Shown here piece after piece: positions 4,906-7,631 of a DNA stretch of 7,631 nt. The notes below the pieces were generated by a model. It had not been told where the DNA came from and did no database searches. It saw only the letters and a program-made list of their open reading frames with translations. The stretch covers positions 1-7,631 of the forward strand of contig CAZWEI010000053.1 in assembly GCA_964632135.1 (NCBI GenBank). The letters are read 5' to 3'. How positions within the stretch are numbered: the stretch's first letter is position 1; every line of letters starts with the position of its first letter. This DNA comes from JBFMAP01 sp964632135. GTDB lineage: Archaea; Micrarchaeota; Micrarchaeia; Burarchaeales; JBFMAP01. Made by a program: the position numbers and the translations under genes.

Positions 4906-6270
4906 TGAGCGCGTGTCATACGGTCCCATTTTTTCGATTTCGACTTCAAAATCATACCTGCACCATACGCTCCCGCCGAAAATTATTGGCTCGAATCTCA
5001 GTTCGACTTTCACTTCCTTATCTTTCCTGCCCGCGAGCACCTTCAGCCGAACGACGCGCTCCTCGCCCGCATCAATTTTCGCTACGCCCACCTCGTCCGT
5101 TCCGCTCGCGACGCTCATTTTTCTTATCGTCTGCGAGGAAACGTTCACGAATGAAAGCGTTATCGCGCTGTCCTCGGCAATCAAATTGTCGACAACTTTC
5201 ACCTCGAAAATCGGCTTCAGCGAGATTATTTTCCGCGCAGCGGCAGGCGCCTTCCCGCGCGCAAGCCCCCTCTCGTGCGCCGCGCCCAGTTCCGTGAGCG
5301 CGCGCCTTCTTCCAAGTTTCGCGGCGGGATATTTTCCTCGCATGTGGAAATGATAAACCACGTAAAGGAGCACGGAAATCGCTCCTGCGACGAGCGGGAA
5401 GAGCCACCAGCTTGTGGGAAGACTGAAGTGCGAGAACGGGTCGAGCGATATAGGAATCTGCGTGTTCGGGTTGTATGGAAGCGAGGGGATGCTCACCCCG
5501 CCGAACTCGCGCGTCCCGCCGAGCCCAACCGCCTTTCCGGGCGAAACCTGCATCGCGGCGAGCGCGCTCTTCACGGCATCGTTGCTGCGGAGCATCTCGA
5601 GCTCCTGCTCGCTGAACCCCGACGGAATGAGCACGCGCTCCCCAGTGGCGGGGTCCTGATAGATGCTCAAATCCTTCGTGTAAGAACTTTCCGCGCTCCT
5701 CACCGCATCGGCGAACTCGCTCGAGCCCTGCATATTCGCAAGCACTTCTTCGCGCATATCATAAGGCGCAATCACGCTCGCGTTTCCCCCGTCAACGCTC
5801 ACTGTTTTAAGTTGCGCGTCCGTGTAATCCGAAGGGAGAATCTCGGACAAATCGGTTATTCCGCCCGCGCCTCCTGTGTTTTTCAACTCGCGAATTATCC
5901 TCTCGTCGCCAGCGAGTTTCTCAAGTTGCGCGCCGGAATACCCGCTCGCGATGACGCCGCCCGTCCCGCGCGCGTCCCTGTAAAGAAGGAGTTTCCCGCC
6001 CCTGCTGAGCGCGGCGCGGAATCCCTCCTCCTGCTGAAGCAGGTTTATCTCTTGCTGCGTTGTTTCAAAAAGCGTGATGAGGTTTTTTCCATCAACCCCG
6101 AGAACGCGCGCCTCTGGCGGGGTCATCATCTTTTTTATCTCAGCGCGCCCGAGCGAAATCACGCTCGCGCTTGGGTCCACGTCCCACTTTTTTCCAATGT
6201 CGATGCTGGAGACGAAAAGGTAAAGCGTGGCAATCCCAATCAAAATTGCGAGCAATTTATATGCGTCCAT
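4885..6270 (-). CDS. two-pass membrane protein of the MoxR-VWA operon, function unknown
   Basis: This 461-residue protein has a membrane segment at about 6-22 and a second at about 289-308. Positive charges follow the second segment (HMRGKY, then KLGRRR), which places both ends in the cytoplasm and residues 23-288 outside. The outer part contains two related units of about 75 residues (62-133 and 163-240), each with a Y-[RQ]-D-x-x-x-T/G turn and an SG[YF]S-x-x-[QE]-L helix start. A Pro/Asn-rich linker at 260-285 leads to the membrane. The cytoplasmic part from about 353 to 446 is rich in beta strands (KVVDNLIAEDSAITLSFVNV and later strands) and looks like an Ig-like or CARDB-like fold (inferred). 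It starts 15 bases after the VWA stop with GAGGG nearby, so it is co-transcribed and probably an anchor or client for the AAA+/VWA pair. Family not recognised. Confidence 0.8.
   Translation of the reverse strand: MDAYKLLAILIGIATLYLFVSSIDIGKKWDVDPSASVISLGRAEIKKMMTPPEARVLGVDGKNLITLFETTQQEINLLQQEEGFRAALSRGGKLLLYRDARGTGGVIASGYSGAQLEKLAGDERIIRELKNTGGAGGITDLSEILPSDYTDAQLKTVSVDGGNASVIAPYDMREEVLANMQGSSEFADAVRSAESSYTKDLSIYQDPATGERVLIPSGFSEQELEMLRSNDAVKSALAAMQVSPGKAVGLGGTREFGGVSIPSLPYNPNTQIPISLDPFSHFSLPTSWWLFPLVAGAISVLLYVVYHFHMRGKYPAAKLGRRRALTELGAAHERGLARGKAPAAARKIISLKPIFEVKVVDNLIAEDSAITLSFVNVSSQTIRKMSVASGTDEVGVAKIDAGEERVVRLKVLAGRKDKEVKVELRFEPIIFGGSVWCRYDFEVEIEKMGPYDTRSSFVGLA
5551..6087 (-). repeat. 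protein-level internal duplication in the membrane protein
   Basis: Residues 62-133 and 163-240 align by eye. LLLYRDARGTGGVIASGYS (94-112) matches LSIYQDPATGERVLIPSGFS (201-220), and both continue with a Q/E-L-E-x-L helix and an acidic D-x-x-[IV] step. The stretches before also match loosely: TTQQEINLLQQEEGFRAAL (70-88) against MREEVLANMQGSSEFADAV (172-190). The centre, SDYTDAQL at 147-154, may be a further degenerate copy. The DNA copies are diverged, so this is an old duplication. Confidence 0.6.
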
Positions 6271-6285
6271 TCAATCATTCCCTCA

Positions 6286-7167
6286 TCACGCGCTCATTTT
6301 CTTCACGCACGCGAATAAAACCTCGCCGAGCTCTTTCGCATTTTTCACTTTCTCGACATTCACGTGCATCTTCGCCAGCCTCGAGCAAAAACTTTCCGCA
6401 TCATAATCGCCCAATTTCTTGAGCGCCAATTTTTTATCATCCGCGAGTGTTACATACGCCGCGCGCACGCCCGCGCCGAGAAGATATTTCAGCCTCTCGA
6501 TGGACGCGCGCTGCACCCCGCTGTCCTCCGAATACTTCTCATTTCCCGCCTCGGGAACGCCGTCGCTCAGAATCAGGAGATAGCGCGTGCCTCCTCTTCT
6601 CTCCCACCTGTTTTTCACCAGCTCCTCGAGCGCGAAATCAAGCCTCGTCGCGCCGGAGCCGTTCCTCTCAACGAGTTCACGGTAGTCGATTTTCTTGTAG
6701 AACTTCGCGCTGCTTCCATAAACCACGAGCGATAGCTTCGCCTCCTTCCCGAAACTCTCGCACAGCGCGAGCGTGGCGATTTTCGCGAGCGCGTGCGGGG
6801 AATCCTTCTCCTCTACTTTTTTACCGAGAAGGTCCGAGCGCCACCACGCGCTCATCGAGTTCGAATCGTCATAAAGGAGCGCGAGATTCACAACGCGCAC
6901 GTCCTGCACCCTTTTCCTCCCGACAATATCCTCGAGTTTTTTCCCGCGCTCGCAGAACGCGTTCATCGTTTTGTAAATATTTATAGCGCCCATGCCATCA
7001 AATTTGCAGTCGACCATCCTGCGCGCGTTCGGCGGAACGAGTTCAAGCGTGCGCGCGAGGTGGTTCCCAATGCGCCTGCAGAGCGCGAGCAGCCTTTCGT
7101 ATTTCAGGTTGTCGTAGTGATGGGTAAGGTCTGCGCACAGTTGCGCGGCATAAACCTCGTCCTCCAT
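6286..7167 (-). CDS. von Willebrand factor A domain protein with intact MIDAS metal site
   Basis: This 293-residue protein has a helical N-terminal region (1-90) followed by a VWA domain (about 91-290). The first strand VVNLALLYDDSNSM carries the MIDAS D-x-S-x-S as Asp100, Ser102 and Ser104. The second element is Thr174 in GATRLDFAL and the third is Asp202 in LILSDGVPE, so the Mg2+ site is complete. No membrane segment is seen, so it is cytoplasmic. VWA proteins encoded next to MoxR-type AAA+ ATPases act as adaptors that carry the ATPase to a target through the metal site (CbbO, NorD and CobT are known cases). It lies 31 bases after the AAA+ stop and 15 before the membrane protein, in one operon. 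The ribosome site is weak; the first in-frame ATG is used because no earlier start exists in frame within the gap. The target is unknown. Confidence 0.88.
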   Translation of the reverse strand: MEDEVYAAQLCADLTHHYDNLKYERLLALCRRIGNHLARTLELVPPNARRMVDCKFDGMGAINIYKTMNAFCERGKKLEDIVGRKRVQDVRVVNLALLYDDSNSMSAWWRSDLLGKKVEEKDSPHALAKIATLALCESFGKEAKLSLVVYGSSAKFYKKIDYRELVERNGSGATRLDFALEELVKNRWERRGGTRYLLILSDGVPEAGNEKYSEDSGVQRASIERLKYLLGAGVRAAYVTLADDKKLALKKLGDYDAESFCSRLAKMHVNVEKVKNAKELGEVLFACVKKMSA

Positions 7168-7198
7168 GCTACCACGACTACCACAATTAGCATCAGTC

Positions 7199-7631
7199 TT
7201 ACTCTTTCAGATTGTTCGCGATGTTGAGCGCGAGTTCGCGCACCAAATTTACGGAAATTTCGTCAGCCTCGTCTGCGATGACCATCGACTGCTGGAACGC
7301 GGCATCGAGGAACGCAGTCCTCACGTCCGTCCCCTCCTTCATCGCGAGCTCGCAGTACCGCGCCATCTTAATCTCGCCATCAGGGGAAAGCCCCTGCGGA
7401 ATCGCCTTCTCCTCCCTCCACACGCGCCTCGTTTCCTCGGCAAAATCAAGAATTGCATCTATTACCTGCGCGTCGCGAAGCGGCGTGCGCTCGCGTATTA
7501 TTTTCTCTTCAACCTCGCGCGCAGGATAATCCATATAGATTGGAATGAACCTCCTTTTGAGCGCCGAACTCACCTTGAACGTGCCTTCGTCGCCTATGTT
7601 CGCGGTCGCAATCACGACCCAGTCGCCAGGT
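7199..7631 (-). CDS. MoxR/CbbQ-type AAA+ ATPase, C-terminal part (runs off the right edge)
   Basis: Only the last 144 residues are in the window and the reading frame stays open to the edge, so the N-terminal part with Walker A and B lies outside. The visible part begins with GDWVVIATANIGDEG, where the ATAN asparagine is sensor 1, followed by SSALKRRF with the arginine finger and IPIYMDYPAREVEEKII, the start of the lid. The order sensor 1, short insert, A-L-x-x-R-F, then Y/F-P-x-x-x-E-x-x-I is typical of the MoxR branch (MoxR, CbbQ/NorQ, CobS). Such ATPases form hexamers that remodel a target with help from a VWA partner, encoded here 31 bases downstream. The GTG near 7615 is an internal codon, not a start. 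The subfamily cannot be fixed from this fragment. Confidence 0.85.
   Translation of the reverse strand, partial: PGDWVVIATANIGDEGTFKVSSALKRRFIPIYMDYPAREVEEKIIRERTPLRDAQVIDAILDFAEETRRVWREEKAIPQGLSPDGEIKMARYCELAMKEGTDVRTAFLDAAFQQSMVIADEADEISVNLVRELALNIANNLKE

Noticed and set aside
5275..6318. Long plus-strand open frame (about 347 codons) opposite the membrane protein gene
   Set aside because: It is antisense to a coherent protein with membrane segments and internal duplication, its translation is low-complexity Arg/Ala/His-rich, and GC-rich codons leave few stops on the opposite strand.
6447..6986. Plus-strand open frames opposite the VWA gene
   Set aside because: The minus strand encodes a full MIDAS set; the plus translation is Arg/Ser-rich with no motif.
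7199..7631. Naming the ATPase cbbQ or moxR
   Set aside because: Only the C-terminal third or so is visible and these subfamilies share the seen motifs.
1..7631. CRISPR array, insertion sequence or transposase
   Set aside because: No regularly spaced repeats of CRISPR size, no terminal inverted repeats and no transposase-like protein were seen.

Overview
This window looks archaeal, most likely from a small, compact genome of the DPANN type (inference). The reasons are a form III RuBisCO, a prolyl-tRNA synthetase of the archaeal/methanogen type with a C-terminal zinc domain, TATA-like box A elements about 25 bases before predicted transcript starts, a Shine-Dalgarno site matching an archaeal 16S tail, and convergent genes that abut or overlap. 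Most genes are GC-rich with many GCGC words. The toxin-antitoxin pair and the acetyltransferase gene are clearly more AT-rich.

Left part (1-731). The window opens in the 5' end of a tRNA gene on the minus strand (probably tRNA-Gln) with its own box A. Two small perfect hairpins follow. Next comes a promoter, a 17-bp palindrome that could be an operator, and a two-gene toxin-antitoxin operon (ribbon-helix-helix antitoxin, RelE/ParE toxin) on the plus strand.

Middle (728-4482). proS (minus) meets the toxin gene tail to tail. A 137-base AT-rich divergent region with a 14-bp direct repeat separates proS from a GNAT-family acetyltransferase gene (plus). That gene ends exactly where the form III RuBisCO gene (minus) ends. 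The RuBisCO keeps the residues expected for catalysis. In archaea form III enzymes usually act in AMP/nucleoside salvage, turning ribulose-1,5-bisphosphate plus CO2 into 3-phosphoglycerate. The partner genes of that pathway are not in the window.

Right part (4483-7631). A 45-base divergent promoter region separates rbcL from a small charged protein of unknown function (plus). Converging on it is a three-gene minus-strand operon that enters from the right edge: a MoxR/CbbQ-type AAA+ ATPase (C-terminal part only), a von Willebrand factor A protein with an intact metal site, and a two-pass membrane protein with an internal duplication in its outer domain. AAA+ and VWA proteins of these families usually act as a pair that remodels a target protein. 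The membrane protein is a natural partner. The closeness to RuBisCO recalls the bacterial CbbQ/CbbO RuBisCO activase, but that link is only a hypothesis here.
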